Notes: a model not told the origin generated them from the sequence alone. A DNA stretch of 64,000 nucleotides from Lichtheimia corymbifera B2541 (GCA_000697475.1 JNEU01001157.1:124001-188000); one strand, 5' to 3'; numbered from the stretch's first letter, positions 1-12,040 are shown. Program-made: numbers and translations.

Positions 1-1338
1 ATTCTTGATCGGTGGCTCAGTGCACGAGGAGGACGACCATTGACGATCCTTGACCGCGATTTTGACACCTCATTGCCGTCTGTATACGAGGATGGAGAGC
101 CTGTCTACCGTGGCTTTGTTGTCATGGCACGATTATCGGAGATACTGGGACGGTTGCTCAAGGCGTTGTATGCACCCAAAGCCAAGCATGCCAACAACAA
201 TGCCAGTTTGGATGATCCCACACTGCTTGAAGCGTTTGATCGCCGTTTAAAAGCTTGTAAGATGGGTATTATGGAAGAGGATATGCCACTAGCCCAAAAA
301 GGTAATGTTAGGTCATATGGTGGTAGTGCACCTTTTTTAATTAAGACGTTTTTCTTGTTGTTCGCTATAGTTTATCTCGAGATCTATTACAACACAGTCG
401 TCCTATTACTTCATCGTCCATTCCTCAATCACAATGCAATGTCACACCATGCTTGTACAGCAGCTGCATCCAATATCGGCAACCTTGTTCGTCAACAATT
501 GCCACATCCACAAGAAGCGGAACCATCCACAAGCTTCTCATTGACATTGCCGACATGTTTGATATATTCGCTTTATCAATGCACTTTGGTCCATCTTGCA
601 AATGCTGTACGTGATCCCAACACCACTGAAGCACTCGATCGATCAATGGCTCTTGTTCAACAATTCCAGCATATGGCTACTGCTCGTCGTGCACATCAAG
701 TGCTTGCCATGTTCCGTACCATTCAACTCTCCTCGGTACTCACTCCTGCAATGCCTCCTCCTCCACCATCACAAACAACGCTCGGTCATCCATTTCAACA
801 ACAACAACAACAACAACAACCCGTTGTCTATTCCAATGATTTATATGCTCATACTAGCACAGCACCAACAGCAGCACAACAACATTCACACATGTTTGAT
901 TGGCCCAGTGCCGCTGCGGCTGCTGCTGCTGCAGTAGCAGGAGCTCCATTAATGACATCAGGACAACCACCACCGCCTGGTGCCCCTTTCTTCAATCCAC
1001 AACAAGAATTCTTCAATACCATCACAGCATCTCCTAGTTCAATGCACTCGTCTCTAGCATCATCCAATACTCCTGCACCATCAGCTACTAACAGCTCTAC
1101 CGCTTTATCCCATCAACACGCCAACTCACTATCTTCAACCTCCTCCTCATCATCATACGTTTCAACTCCACACCCAAACTCCATCCTTTGGACCGATTGG
1201 GATGTTTATGCCACTACTTGTCATCCATCTTCATCCAACAACAACAACGCTGCTTCTACACCTAATGCAACACCATCCACGCATCATCATCCTCATCATC
1301 CATCGCCATTTGATTTTCATATTCCACCTTCGCAGTAA
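1..1338 (+). CDS. Fungal-specific transcription factor, C-terminal part (5' truncated by window edge)
   Basis: The frame is open from base 1, so the gene starts upstream. The segment with IYYNTVVLLLHRPFLN is typical of the middle homology (Fungal_trans) region of Zn2Cys6 regulators; the zinc cluster itself would lie outside the window. A 69-bp intron at 302-370 (GT...TATAG, phase 1) contains no in-frame stop, so an uncorrected reading inserts 23 spurious residues; removal joins PLAQK to VYLEIYYN. The C-terminal half is low complexity (poly-Gln, poly-Ala, Pro, Ser/Thr, His runs), as in an activation region, and ends at TAA 1336-1338. Expected role is nuclear DNA-binding regulation; the target pathway cannot be told from this part. 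Confidence 0.8.
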   Translation: MLDRWLSARGGRPLTILDRDFDTSLPSVYEDGEPVYRGFVVMARLSEILGRLLKALYAPKAKHANNNASLDDPTLLEAFDRRLKACKMGIMEEDMPLAQKGNVRSYGGSAPFLIKTFFLLFAIVYLEIYYNTVVLLLHRPFLNHNAMSHHACTAAASNIGNLVRQQLPHPQEAEPSTSFSLTLPTCLIYSLYQCTLVHLANAVRDPNTTEALDRSMALVQQFQHMATARRAHQVLAMFRTIQLSSVLTPAMPPPPPSQTTLGHPFQQQQQQQQPVVYSNDLYAHTSTAPTAAQQHSHMFDWPSAAAAAAAAVAGAPLMTSGQPPPPGAPFFNPQQEFFNTITASPSSMHSSLASSNTPAPSATNSSTALSHQHANSLSSTSSSSSYVSTPHPNSILWTDWDVYATTCHPSSSNNNNAASTPNATPSTHHHPHHPSPFDFHIPPSQ

Positions 1339-1578
1339 ATATGCTTGTTCCTTTTTCTTCTTTTCTTTTCGTATTCCCGCACCACCATTGTAGTACATAT
1401 GCCCTATTCCCTCTCTTCCTTTATACATACATATATATATGCCGTCCCCTTTTCCATTGCTTGTACCATACATTTCCCAACTCTTGTGGAGAGAGAAGAT
1501 ACTCATTCTTGTATAGAAGAACCCAATTAAAACTCATTTCTTTTGTGTCCAAACCTACTACACCTCTTTATCTTTTGA

Positions 1579-2642
1579 ATGCCAGGCTTTTCACGCCACA
1601 ATGACTTTGCTTTCTCATCCACTTTGATAAACGCATTCGACCCTTGCTCAACTGTATCGCGTAAACGACAATGGCAACTCAACACCAATGACCCTGAATT
1701 TGTCCCTGTGAAAATAAAACGAAGGCAGCACCAGCACCCACCCACCCCCACTACGAGTACGAGTCAAGATCAACAGAAACTCAATGCACAAGGTGACCCA
1801 ACAACCGGTGCAGTGGAAAAGGCCGTTGACTATTCGGCATTGTTGAGAGAGCTTGAACCTCTTTCCGGGGAACCATTGTTTGAACTACTTGTTACTCTGC
1901 CGTTGCCACAGGTATGGGATGGAATGACGGGGTTTTCATTGTATTCATTTGTGCGATATATTTAGGTCGATTACGTGTGTCAACAAAGAAAGGGTACTTG
2001 GTCTCAGGAGCATATCATGGATCTTTGTCATGCCATTAGCAACAACACCTCTTCATTATCATCAATGGCTTGCATCAGTGCCCTTGTTCGACACGTGGTC
2101 ATTCCTAATGTATGGATGGATAATACGCCTTGAATTATAAGGCACTTTTAGCTGACGTCTCTCATATATGATAGGTCGATAGTCTGCAAAAGCGTGTGTT
2201 CTTGACCAGCGTCACCGAGCATATCCCTGAGCGATCGTTGTTAGATGGCTTGGTGATCCCAATGTTACCAGATTTGACTCGTCCACGTGTACAAATTCTT
2301 CTCAAGCTGCCACTGACACCCACATCACGCGCAAGCCTATTACGTGCCGTATGCACCAACGCATCTCTCAAGCCTTGGAGTGACGCATTACTGCAATTCA
2401 TCGAACGTACCTTGAGGCAACAGCCTCTCTTGACGACGGGTATTACATCCGATGTGGCGACGACCTTGGTGAACGAAGCCAATCTTCAAATCCTACTGGT
2501 GCTGACAAGCAAATATGGCCAACTCCTTGTGAATCAGCAATTGCTCAATGTCGTTGAAGCTAAAGCACAAGCTAGCCAACAAGTACTTAAGCGTGCAGTG
2601 CTTGGTCAAGTGACTTCCATCCGCAAGCGATTAGGGATCTAA
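1579..2642 (+). CDS. FANCE-like C-terminal helical-repeat protein
   Basis: Three exons: 1579-1911, 1966-2109 and 2175-2642. Introns of 54 and 65 bp are phase 0 with clean GT/AG ends. The product is 314 residues. The N-terminus is basic and polar (Lys/Arg and Gln/Pro/Thr stretch). From about residue 75 on it is all helical, with leucine-rich repeats of the kind seen in the C-terminal domain of Fanconi anaemia group E protein, including LLDGLVIPMLPDL, an L-LTSKYGQLL motif and a terminal Ala/Lys helix. In the Fanconi pathway FANCE links the core ligase complex to FANCD2 during cross-link repair. This match is from remembered family pattern only; an unrelated alpha-solenoid is possible. The start is the first in-frame ATG after a pyrimidine-rich leader. 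Confidence 0.5.
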
Positions 2643-3326
2643 CATGGCCCATGGATGACGAGGGAACGGATGATCATGATGGATCGACAAGGATTAGTGG
2701 ATTGAGAATATCAGGATTGACATAGCAATAAAGGAGCCATGGAATTTGTACTCAGTACATTGCAAAGGATTTATTCTTGGTAGTAGTGTATTTTGTGTGT
2801 GCGTGTGTTGATTAAGATCTGCTCGCAATGGGGCGCCATACTATTAGTGATGGGGGGAATACTGTAATTTGTAAAGGTGGGTATATAGTAGGTCTCATAT
2901 AGGCAGTAACATATAAAAGACGTGCTCATGAGCTTCCCAAATGACAAAAAAAGAAAGGCATAAAAAAAGAAACAAAAAATATACAAAGAAAAAAAAAGGG
3001 GGCAGTGATTAGATGGAGAAGAAAAAAAGGGGTAGAAGAAATGAAAAATAATCAAGATTGGGAAGTCAACACGGCGACGTGGTGTGCGTTGTGTATATAT
3101 GTGCGTGATGCGTTTGTGTTTGTGTGTAGAAGTGTGTGTGCAATGGAGGAGCTGATAAATAAAAAAAGAGAAATAGTAACCAGAAATGGGGGAACTGGAG
3201 TTGCGTATGTAAAAAAAAAAGATGCTGGAGAGTATGTAAGTGCGTGTGTGTATATGTGTAGTAGAAGAAAGTAGAGAGATTGAAATAGAGAGATCGCTTT
3301 GTAGGGTATGTTGAGCATAAATGAAA
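2643..3326. other. Intergenic region between convergent genes
   Basis: About 680 bp between the stops of two converging genes. It is rich in A-runs and GT runs on the + strand (2940-3260). A long reading frame on the minus strand here is composed of Phe/Ser/Tyr/Ile runs and looks like a composition artefact. No RNA gene or conserved domain seen. Confidence 0.6.
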
Positions 3327-4985
3327 TTAACATCCAACGCTTGTGGGTGTGGTGTTGACTGAGTCTGTAGAAGAAAGAGTGCTCCAGCCATGCATTTCAG
3401 GCGTTGCTGTAAGAGCCGAAAGTGAAGTCGTTGCTGGAGATGTTGTGGAGGAGCAGGTCATGTTGGTTTCTTCTTGTTGTTGTTGCTGTTGACGTCTACG
3501 ACGATCCTCGTGACGCTGATGCGTCTTCATGTGCTGAGACAAGTTGTCAGAACGCGAGAAGGTCTTGTGGCAATTGGGGAAGGTGCATGAAAAAGGTCGT
3601 TCAAGCGTATGAATACGCATATGGCGCTTGAGATGTTCGAGACGCTTGAAACGTCGTTGGCACTGAGGAATAGGACACACGTGCGACTTGAGCTGAACAA
3701 CGTTAGATCCTGCGGTGGAACCAGTGGTAACACCATTATGACGTGTGCCATATGGCATGCTAGCTGCCAAACTGCCCCACGGGTCAAGCATCATATTGTT
3801 ATCCAAAACACGTGCATATTCGGAGGCGCCATAAAATCCTTGTTCTTGCATCGATGGCATGTATTGGAAACTCTCGTTCATCTGAAAAGTACCATGTTGA
3901 ATGTTAGTATTATTATATATGGTGTCTTTGTTTCATCAGCTTACCTGGTAGGTAGGTGATCGATGATCATAAAGAACATTTGCGTAATCTGCAGCAGCGG
4001 GATCAAAGCTCAGGGGCTGTTGCTGAGCTCCAGCATGATCAGCTTGTGGAACCAACGCGACATTACCAGTTACATCCGCTGTGGATAAAGAAGGTGATGA
4101 CGATACAGCAACCGCTGCAGCAGCTGCAGCAGCGAGAGATGAAGCAGGAGTGGTGGTAGTGGTTGAGGTAGCCTTAGAAACACGTGATTGACGACGACCA
4201 TGACTGCCTTGAAGACCATTCTTCTTGTTATGAGTACGGCAATGTGCATGAAAGTTGTCAGAGCGGCTAAAGCTCTTTCCACATCCAGGATAATGGCACA
4301 CGTGGGGACGTTCACCAGTATGCACCAACATGTGTCGTTTGAGATGTTCATAACGCTTGAAACTCCATCCACAAAAAGCATATTTGCACACGTGCTTATG
4401 CTGTACAGCAGGAGCATCTCCAGAAGAGCGAATACGTGGCTGTGATGCAGGTGCAGGTTGTTGCTGATGCTGTCGTTGAACTTGATCCATTGATTCAAGC
4501 TTGACATTGTCGATCACTGGTGCTGCAGGTGATGCCAAAAATTGTGTGTAACTATCGACATAATAATTTTCATGGCCTGTAGTAGCAGGTGGTGCCATAC
4601 ACTCGTTGAATGACATGTCAGTGCAAGTTGAGCTTCGACGGAATAGCTCATCATCTTGCTGCTGCAAGTATTCTTGGGTTGCAAAACCGAATGGGCCAAC
4701 GTCAACCGAAAACTTGCGAGGAGTAAATTGAGCAACATCAAACATGGAAGGCGAAACAGCTGGTGTCAAAGGCGTCGTGTTGCTGCTAACAGTGGCCGTT
4801 TCGGGATACATTTGTAATGGTGGTGCTGCTGTACCACAGCTTGATGGTGACGAGTAATCAAGTGGTTGTTGCGAATACAAAAGGTTGGGTGATCCGCTTG
4901 TAAGAGGCGAGGCATGACCATTAATGAATGCAGCGGTGTGCGATTGATGATGCTGTTGCTCTGTATAATCGAGGTGGGAATTCAT
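3327..4985 (-). CDS. C2H2 transcription factor with two Msn2/Ste12-type zinc-finger pairs
   Basis: Two exons, 4985-3945 and 3881-3327, joined by a 63-bp phase-0 intron (GTAAGC...TTTTCAG); 531 residues. Fingers 1-2 lie near residues 200-252 and fingers 3-4 near 416-468, all of CX4C-X12-HX3H spacing. The recognition helices are [24 protein letters not shown] and RSDNLSQH, so both pairs carry the R-E-H-R / R-D-N pattern found in Msn2-type factors that bind G-rich stress elements. No homeodomain is seen, so it is not a Ste12/SteA orthologue. Flanks are rich in Gln, Ser and Ala. The second exon opens with ATG, so two separate genes remain possible, but the first frame stops only two codons past a good donor and no promoter space exists between them. 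A 54-bp leader intron (5016-5069) is likely. Confidence 0.75.
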
Positions 4986-5015
4986 TGTCTGGTATAAAAT
5001 ATCGGTCTACTGATC

Positions 5016-5069
5016 CTGGAAGGCAAAAGTGTCAGCAAACAAAGAAACAATGATTATGTCTTTACATAC
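5016..5069 (-). other. Probable 5'-leader intron of the double-finger-pair factor
   Basis: On the minus strand the sequence reads CAG|GTATGTAAAG ... CCTTCCAG|GATCAG, a good donor and acceptor 54 bp apart, 30 bp before the ATG at 4985. RNA reads would settle it. Confidence 0.5.
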
Positions 5070-5072
5070 CTG

Positions 5073-7786
5073 TAAGTGATAAAGAGCTGTAAATTTTCTT
5101 AAAGAAAAAAAGGTTCGATATGCAAAGAACAAAGAAATAGGAAGAAGAGCGTGGATGAGGAGCGGATGTGCAAAGAGAAGAAGATTATTTTATATGCATA
5201 ACGCATGATGTGCTACTCCCACCCCAACTTATTACCCCGCTTATCTTTCTCCCCCAGTGAAAGGAATAGGGAACAAAGTACGAAGGACCGATTGACAAAA
5301 AAAGAATGTGCACGATGAGACTTGGCAGCAGTAAAAGCTGAATCAGGGATGCACGGGCACAAGTGGTGATGAGCATGTTCCACGACAGCCTCGTATTCGT
5401 ATGGGGACGCGCGTAAATTTTCTTTCAGCAACACTTGAGCTCACCCCTGCTGGAATAGAAAGTATCATTGGAGAACAAGGGAGTACATCAAGAAAGCGTG
5501 CGTGCGTGTGCTAGGATGAGAAGAGATTGGACGATCTGTATTGGTGCAGGAGACAATTGTCCAAAAGAAACCCCGGTGCCTCTCCTTGTAACACAATTAT
5601 CCTTTACCGCATAAACATGACATGAGAGCATGCCTTTTCCCGTCCGATGATAATATCATCACATCCGTGATGGAATAGACCTCCCTATTTTAACTTTGCA
5701 TTTGGCTTGGTTGTCAACAAGATGCCATCTTACTTGCTCACATTCATATTCGTAGTCTCCCTTACCAGCATCAACACAAGCCGTATACCCTCTCCTTTTT
5801 ATGATGGATGCTTTTAAGTACCCTTTTTCCTCCCATTTGGCTCTCCCATGCACATCCATTGACTGATTCGGATCCGAGTGCCTGAAAAGATTGCTGACCC
5901 GACTAGGACGTTCCACACATGTGTTCCTTGCGGTTCTGTTGCTTCCCCCTATTTGGGTGTGTAACAGCAAAAGCACACTTTTCATATAAAGGAGACAATA
6001 AACATAATATGTGTGATATGCTTGAGGAGAGAACATGAGTTGTCTATTCAGCGTGGTCAATTCACGGGTATGGCTGTTGTCCTTTCTCGGCTGTTGCTTT
6101 CCTCGTGTATCTAAGTTTAATAGTTATTACGACAAGGCACGTTTTTTCTTCCTTGCTGCTTTATGCAGCTGAAGTTAATACGAATACGTGTTCGTAAATG
6201 TGAGTGGTGCATTTTGATGCAGCAATGATGACATTACACAAATGACGATCTCACTTTCCAAATGCACATAAACGAACATGGTTATTTGCAGGTAGCCCAG
6301 GAAGGGTCCACATCAAGGGATTCTTACTCCACCTTGCAGAAAATGGCTCATCGATACTCTGTATATGATCATGGACTGGGCTATCTATCTCTATCTGGAG
6401 TAATCTTACATGTATGGATCGTCTAACTTCATGCCCCTTATATCGCACGGATCATGTTCTTATGCAATGTGTTGCTTTTGGGTTATTGTTAAACTGCTGC
6501 TGTTGCTCGTGTTTGACCCTTTTTTATCTCAGTAGTGTACATAGGAAGGCATAAAACGCTCGGCACATATAAGATGATATGAAAATCCCCTTTTCTTTGG
6601 TCCCTGATGCATGTGCATATGGTAAATACCAGGGCCTTGGACGGCATGGGATACCGAACTAAACAGTCTCTAGGATCTCGAGCTATTTGCCTCGCTCGAA
6701 TTGTATCACCAAAGGATGGCGCGTGGGTGAAGTCATGGGGAGAAACTTTGTGCCTTGATAATGGATGAATAGTTGACAATGTTTAAAACTGATGGATGTT
6801 ACCTTGCAACATGCTGCAAAGCCAATAAAGATTATCCGCATTCACAATAGACACCATTTCCTTACCCTGTATCATACAACAAGAGGCTTTTTATTATCAT
6901 GTCCATGTTGGTAGCAGCCCTGTACTCTGAGGTATGTCCAAAGCAGTGCATCATGAATTAGCTGTTTTCCATTTTAAGCATGCGGTGGTCTTTGAATAGG
7001 GTGCCTTTGGATACCTGTGGAAGGCTTTCTAAGTGCAAGACGCCAAAAGGTTGAAAGCTTTGGAAGGCTTTTAAAGGGTGTTCAAGGCATTAAACGGGAC
7101 CTCTTTTGAATTTGAACGCAATGTTACTTTCTCTATGAACCTTGATGGCATATTGATAACGAGCATAGATCCATCTCATGCATGGCTAAATGATTTTATT
7201 GGGCATTGACTAGGATGATTTCAGCATAGTCAGCTGAAAAATTCACAGTCAGCTATGCCCTACATGTCTTTTCTTTGATGTTGAATATGAGTAGCGATGT
7301 TTTATCCATCTTTGATTTGCATCGCTGTGTGTCATTTTTTTCGCCATATGTATGCTGCGATATCCTACCTCGTTTGTTATTACAAGGTGGCCTCTATTTA
7401 CATTTATTATCATGCCAACAATGTTTAGGTTGGGCAAAGGATCATCCTGAGTAATAGTTATCGATAGCTGATGTTTAATATACTTCATTCAAGGCAAGAG
7501 CTTTCGTCACCTCCTGGTCCAGAATTGTCAAGCGAGCACGCATTTCAAGTTTTTTGACAGCTGGGTTATCTTTTCCCGAGGATCACTTGTCCAATTGATC
7601 GGAGACAATGCGGACGAGAAAAAAGTGGCCGAGACATTACTTGTCAAATCTTCTAATTGAACAATGACCGTCGGGATATGCCGTCATCGGCACGTTGGAA
7701 GATCTCGATAGAATTATTTGTACCTTTTGGCCGATTACAAATCGTGTCTCTTTTTCCTGGATTATAAATCAAGTGATTTGGAGACT
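5073..7786. other. Long gene-free region
   Basis: About 2.7 kb between the divergent starts of the C2H2 factor and the alcohol dehydrogenase. Frames here are short, with no recognisable domain, splice structure or codon bias. It contains an imperfect inverted repeat around 7200-7260 (gggcat...atgccc). Upstream control regions of both genes presumably lie here, but I cannot point to defined sites other than the TATA box listed separately. Confidence 0.6.
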
Positions 7787-7796
7787 TATATAAAAA
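7787..7796 (+). promoter_or_regulatory. TATA box of the alcohol dehydrogenase gene
   Basis: TATATAAAAA lies 63-72 bp before the ATG at 7859, a spacing shared with the two beta-glucosidase genes in this window. Confidence 0.65.
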
Positions 7797-7858
7797 GACC
7801 CCTATCATCCACTCTACTCCCATATTTCATATAACACCTTCATCAATACTATATAACC

Positions 7859-9051
7859 ATGTCGACTGATACTTTCCACGGATGGGCTTGCGCAGGCAAA
7901 GGTAAACCGATTCATTGTCACATATGTGATCATTGTTGACATCCTTTCCCTTCCCCTGGCTTATAGACCAACCCCTTGAATGGCGTGAATTTCCACTCAA
8001 GACCTTCGAAGACGATGATATTGAAATGGATATCACTCATTGTGGTATCTGTGGTTCCGATATTCACACCCTTGACAGTGGATGGGGTCCCACTGAATAT
8101 CCATGCGTTGTTGGTCACGAGGTAAAATATATTAAACAGTGACAAAGAAGCGCGCCGGATGATTTGCTGATAAGGCGTGATGGATGAATTTTTTTATTCC
8201 AGATTGTCGGTGTTGTGACCAAGGTTGGAAAGAACGTTAAGCAATTCAAGGTCGGTGATCGTGCTGGTGTAGGTGCTCAAAGTGGCAGCTGTCAAGAGTG
8301 CGATAACTGCAAGAACGGCAATGAGAACCTCTGTCAACGCAAGGTGGTGTTTACTTATAACGACCGCTGGACATCAACCAACGACAAGACCTTCGGTGGT
8401 TATGCCAACAAGTGGCGTGGTGACAACCGCTTTGCCTTCAAGGTTCCCGATAACATGTCAAATGAAATTGCTGCCACATTTTTCTGTGCTGGTGTCACTA
8501 CCTTTGCTCCTCTTAAGCGATATGGCGTTACCAAAGGCAGCAAGGTTGGTGTTATCGGCGTTGGAGGTTTGGGACATTTTGCGATTCAGTTTGCCAAGGC
8601 TATGGGTGCTGAAGTAGTCGCGCTTTCAAGCTCGGATCGTAAACGTGAGGATGCCAAGGCTTTGGGTTGTGATGACTACGTTGTATCCAGCGACCTTGAA
8701 GGCATGAAAAAGCATGCTGGCACTTTCACCCATATTATCTGCTGCAGCTTTGGTAACAACTTTGACTGGGGTCTTTTCCTTTCCAGCATAGCTTTCAACG
8801 GCCACTTCATTATGGTTGCTTTACCAGAGGAGCCTCTTGCTGGTATCCCAGCAGGTTTGCTTGCTGTAAGACAAGTCACCATCGCTGGTAGTTTCATTGG
8901 AAGTCCAAAGGATATCGAAGAAATGTTACAGTTTGCAGCCGACACTGGTGTGAAGCCTTGGATTAACAAGTATTCTATGAAGGAAGCCCCTGCAGCTGTA
9001 CAAGCCATGCGAGATGGCAAAGCTAGATACCGCATTGTTTTGGAGAATTAG
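7859..9051 (+). CDS. Zinc-dependent alcohol dehydrogenase, cinnamyl-alcohol/ADH6 type
   Basis: Exons 7859-7901, 7967-8121 and 8203-9051 (introns 65 and 81 bp) give 348 residues, the usual family length. Catalytic zinc ligands are visible in THCGICGSDIH and in GHE at the second exon end. The structural zinc lobe shows the CQECDNCKNGNENLC cysteines, and the Rossmann glycine motif is GVGGLGHFAIQFAKAMG. The family reduces aldehydes to alcohols, usually with NADPH (yeast Adh6/Adh7 and plant cinnamyl alcohol dehydrogenases), in the cytosol. The first exon encodes only 14 residues. A decayed copy of its 3' half lies 3 kb downstream in the same orientation. Exact substrate cannot be deduced. Confidence 0.9.
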
Positions 9052-9207
9052 AATACTCTTTGTAATAGTACTTTCTTTTGAAACAATCAATAGCCTTCAT
9101 TGTTCATCCAATTCCATCATTGTTTGCTATCGTAGATGCAGGTTGATCTTTGTAAAGGAGGTTCGCCAGCTGTCATTTAATTATCATTTCATTCGACTCA
9201 GGCAGGT

Positions 9208-9350
9208 TTAAGCTGTTGACACAAAAACGACTTGATACAAGTGCTTAATGGCAGAAGGAACAACACGTTCTTCACGAGTATCAGATTTGCCTTCAAAAAG
9301 ATTCAGGGCAATGGCAAGGATCAAACGTGCTACTTCCTTAGAAATCAAAG
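9208..9350 (-). pseudogene. Unidentified last-exon-like ORF fragment
   Basis: The minus strand has an open stretch of about 47 codons ending at TAA (9210-9208), preceded by gctaac and an AG, like a final exon. It contains EVARLILAIALNLFEGK and ends VVFVSTA. I do not recognise the family. No matching upstream exon is evident in the decayed sequence beyond, so it may be the orphaned end of a lost gene or simply chance. Confidence 0.3.
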
Positions 9351-9448
9351 CTTATGTGTTAGCACCGTTAGATGATAATGCGCAACGACTATAAAGAAAT
9401 ATTGACGATAGCAAGGTTTATTCATACACTTGATATATGGAAAGTATA

Positions 9449-10730
9449 TTAGTTATTCAAGTTTTGGAAATTGAAAATGGGAAGCAAATAAGCTATCAAG
9501 GGAATCTCGTTGGTGGTCCACCGGTGATTGGTGGAATCAAATCGCCAGTGAGGTTGATTGTGAAGGTGTTTTGCAATGGAGCATCGTGAACAGGTGTTGG
9601 TGTGATAGATTATAGCGATATTATTCCATATGTAATAGCTGTTGACCATCCCCTTGTTGTTCGTCATCATCCTGGTCATTATCCACAGTCAACATTGCCA
9701 TTGAGCGCTCATAATCTTGACGACGAGATAGCGCTTTCCGCAAAAGCCATGTACATAAATGGCGCCAGATATGGACGCTTACTTTAACGCCGGTCGTGTG
9801 TTGGCTGCCATGATGCATCCTAACATGTTGGTGATATCCTTGGTGCTGATCATCTTGCCATTGTTGACGAACAAGTTGGTTTGCAATAAAGTAAGGCGCT
9901 CATCCAACAAGGGACCACTGCCAGAGAATGTTATTTGTGTGAGTGCTGTCTCGAATGGACGCACAAATACAAGGTATTGGAGAACATTGTGTCGCTGTTG
10001 GTGGCGCTACGTGTTTTTGAGTATGTCTGTAAACGCGCCACAGTGTTCTTGAGTCACATTACGCCACGACCGGCTCCTCCAGCTGTTGCACGGATGTTTG
10101 TGCTTGCAAATTCGGTGCCCCGTGCTGGCTGTCCGATTGTAACGTGCAACAAGGTGCAAAGCTTGATGCACCATAGGCCAGTCTCTTGCAACCATTTCTT
10201 GGCCATGACGATATTGACAGTATTGTGCCCACGGCTATCCTTGGTGAACCATTTTGCGCGGAGTTCATCGTTGTTCAAGATACATTTCATAAGCACAAGA
10301 CTATTTGCTGGATCTGACAAGGCGTGATTGCGTGTATCATCAATAAATGAATAGTCACCGCCTTTGTGTACATCATCATAAAAGTGTGGGGGCCATCACC
10401 AGCTTGAGGCCTGGCTTTTCAAGTTGTGTTGCCTAACCTCGTCGACATGATCCACGGTATTCGCGCCATCAATTGCTCTTCCTTCGACAAAGGCCATGGC
10501 AGCCAGCCGATGCACTTGTCCCCTCTTGTATGTTCGTAACACCGCATTGTGTAGCCCTACTTGATGATAGCCATTTTCAAGATGGCAGGCAAATAGTGAG
10601 CTGTCGTACATGGCCGTGATCGGAAACACGATAGCGATCATAGACGGGAATCGGATCGTCAATATCATCAACCCCAATACTGGCTGTAGTACAACATGCC
10701 ACCTAATCCAACTTTGCAGATGCATCCCGA
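9449..10730 (-). pseudogene. Broken gene resembling the middle region of fungal RecQ/OrsD-type helicase proteins
   Basis: Reading the minus strand from about 10725, one frame runs through LKSQASSW, hits a TGA, and continues in the same frame with FYDDVHKGGDYSFIDDTRN and then HVTIGQPARGTEF. After a second TGA and a frameshift it continues with VRPFETALTQITFSGSGP and LFVNNGKMISTKDITNML, and after a further frameshift with VHIWRHLCTWLLRKALSRR. The order of the PARGTE, VRPFE and WRH motifs matches, from memory, a domain found before the RecQ helicase in multi-copy, often subtelomeric, fungal proteins. At least two stops and two frameshifts make it non-functional. The helicase part itself is not seen. 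Confidence 0.45.
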
Positions 10731-10740
10731 GAGGTAGCTA

Positions 10741-12040
10741 TATCAGAGATATGTGAGTATGTGCTTCATAAAACAAAATCATCAGGATTTTACCTTATCA
10801 AAAGAGCCAATTCACAATGACAACAAGGACAAAGAAAGTAGGATAACAATGAAAGACTAAATACCATCACAAATATGAGTACATGGATCGTTCACAAAGA
10901 GGACAGTCTATCATGACACTTACCAAGGGCTTTGAAGATGTCAGCAATCAAAGAGTGATATGATGGAAAGAAAGCAATGCGTGGGAGAAAGACAATGGGC
11001 GACAACATCCATCTTGTTTATATCTGCATGGCGGGCGTGGGTGTTTCTGTGATCACAACGAGTGATGAGCTGATAGATTGATGATGGGGTGCCTCTTCAG
11101 AGAGTCTTGGTGTGATTGATTGTGCATGTATAAAGCAGGATCTGAGATAGACGAGGTCGTTCGCTGTGCTCAAGTTCCACGAAATAAAACGTTGTTCGAT
11201 GATGGCTGTGTAAGTGTTCGTTTCAAAAGAGAAGTCGCTGACATATAAGCAAAGTACACAAGCACAAAGAACGCCACCACAGCTCAGGCATGAGATAAGG
11301 TGATATAACGGCTTTCAGCAAAAGACATCTCCATTGTTGCTCACGTGTTGCTGATAAGCGGCATTATCGTTGTGAAACCGGCATGAGTGGTCGAAAAGAA
11401 ATCATAGTAAAGCTGGTGAAGGCAGCGCAAACCTCTTCCCATATGCTTCAGCTATAGGAATACATCAATATGAGCTTAGTGTCGTTGAACATAGAAATAA
11501 ACTTACAATATATGACATACAAGGGCTTATGCGATGATGATGGATGCTTCATGGTGGTAAACGTCAAGAGCAGCGCTAGATTGATATTGGACACCTTCAA
11601 ATGACGAAAGGAGTATTAGGATAGTGTTGAAGGAACAAGTCGAAGGGTGAATCAGTCTATTGAATGGTTACCTCTTTCGGCATGGCCTTGGAAAGTCAAC
11701 GTTCCAAAGATCGCCCTTGGTTGTTGTCAGGGATCGCCTTTCCTTTGTGTTGTGGTCAATGGCGTACGCGATGAATAGAAATGACAGGAGAAGAAATGAG
11801 GGTCGCCGGCATTGACGAGGTTGCGTGCCGTGCCATTCCAGAAATAAAATCCAGTAGCAGTGAAGAAGTTGTCAGTTGAGGTTAACGAACATGAAAAGGA
11901 AAATGACATTGATTTATTGTGGAGCTTTAAACCATTAACATCCTGGCTATATATGCGAATGCAATATATTATGATCAGCAAGGGGAGGTTGCTGGGAGCG
12001 AGATTGTTCTTGATGATGGCTTCTTGGAATTAGTACTGCT
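10741..12040. other. Gene-free, probably decayed DNA
   Basis: About 1.3 kb with only short frames. It lies between the helicase-like relic and the dehydrogenase relic and probably contains unrecognisable remains of one or both. No RNA gene seen. Confidence 0.5.

Noticed and set aside
2771..3391. 206-codon minus-strand frame in the 3' region of the C2H2 factor
   Set aside because: Its composition is dominated by Phe, Ser, Ile and Tyr runs mirrored from A/G-rich 3' sequence, and it overlaps the end of the real gene; no domain.
3327..4985. Ste12/SteA orthologue
   Set aside because: The fingers are similar, but the homeodomain that defines Ste12 is absent.
5659..6060. 133-codon minus-strand frame in the gene-free region
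   Set aside because: No recognisable domain, no splice context and no codon bias like the neighbouring genes.
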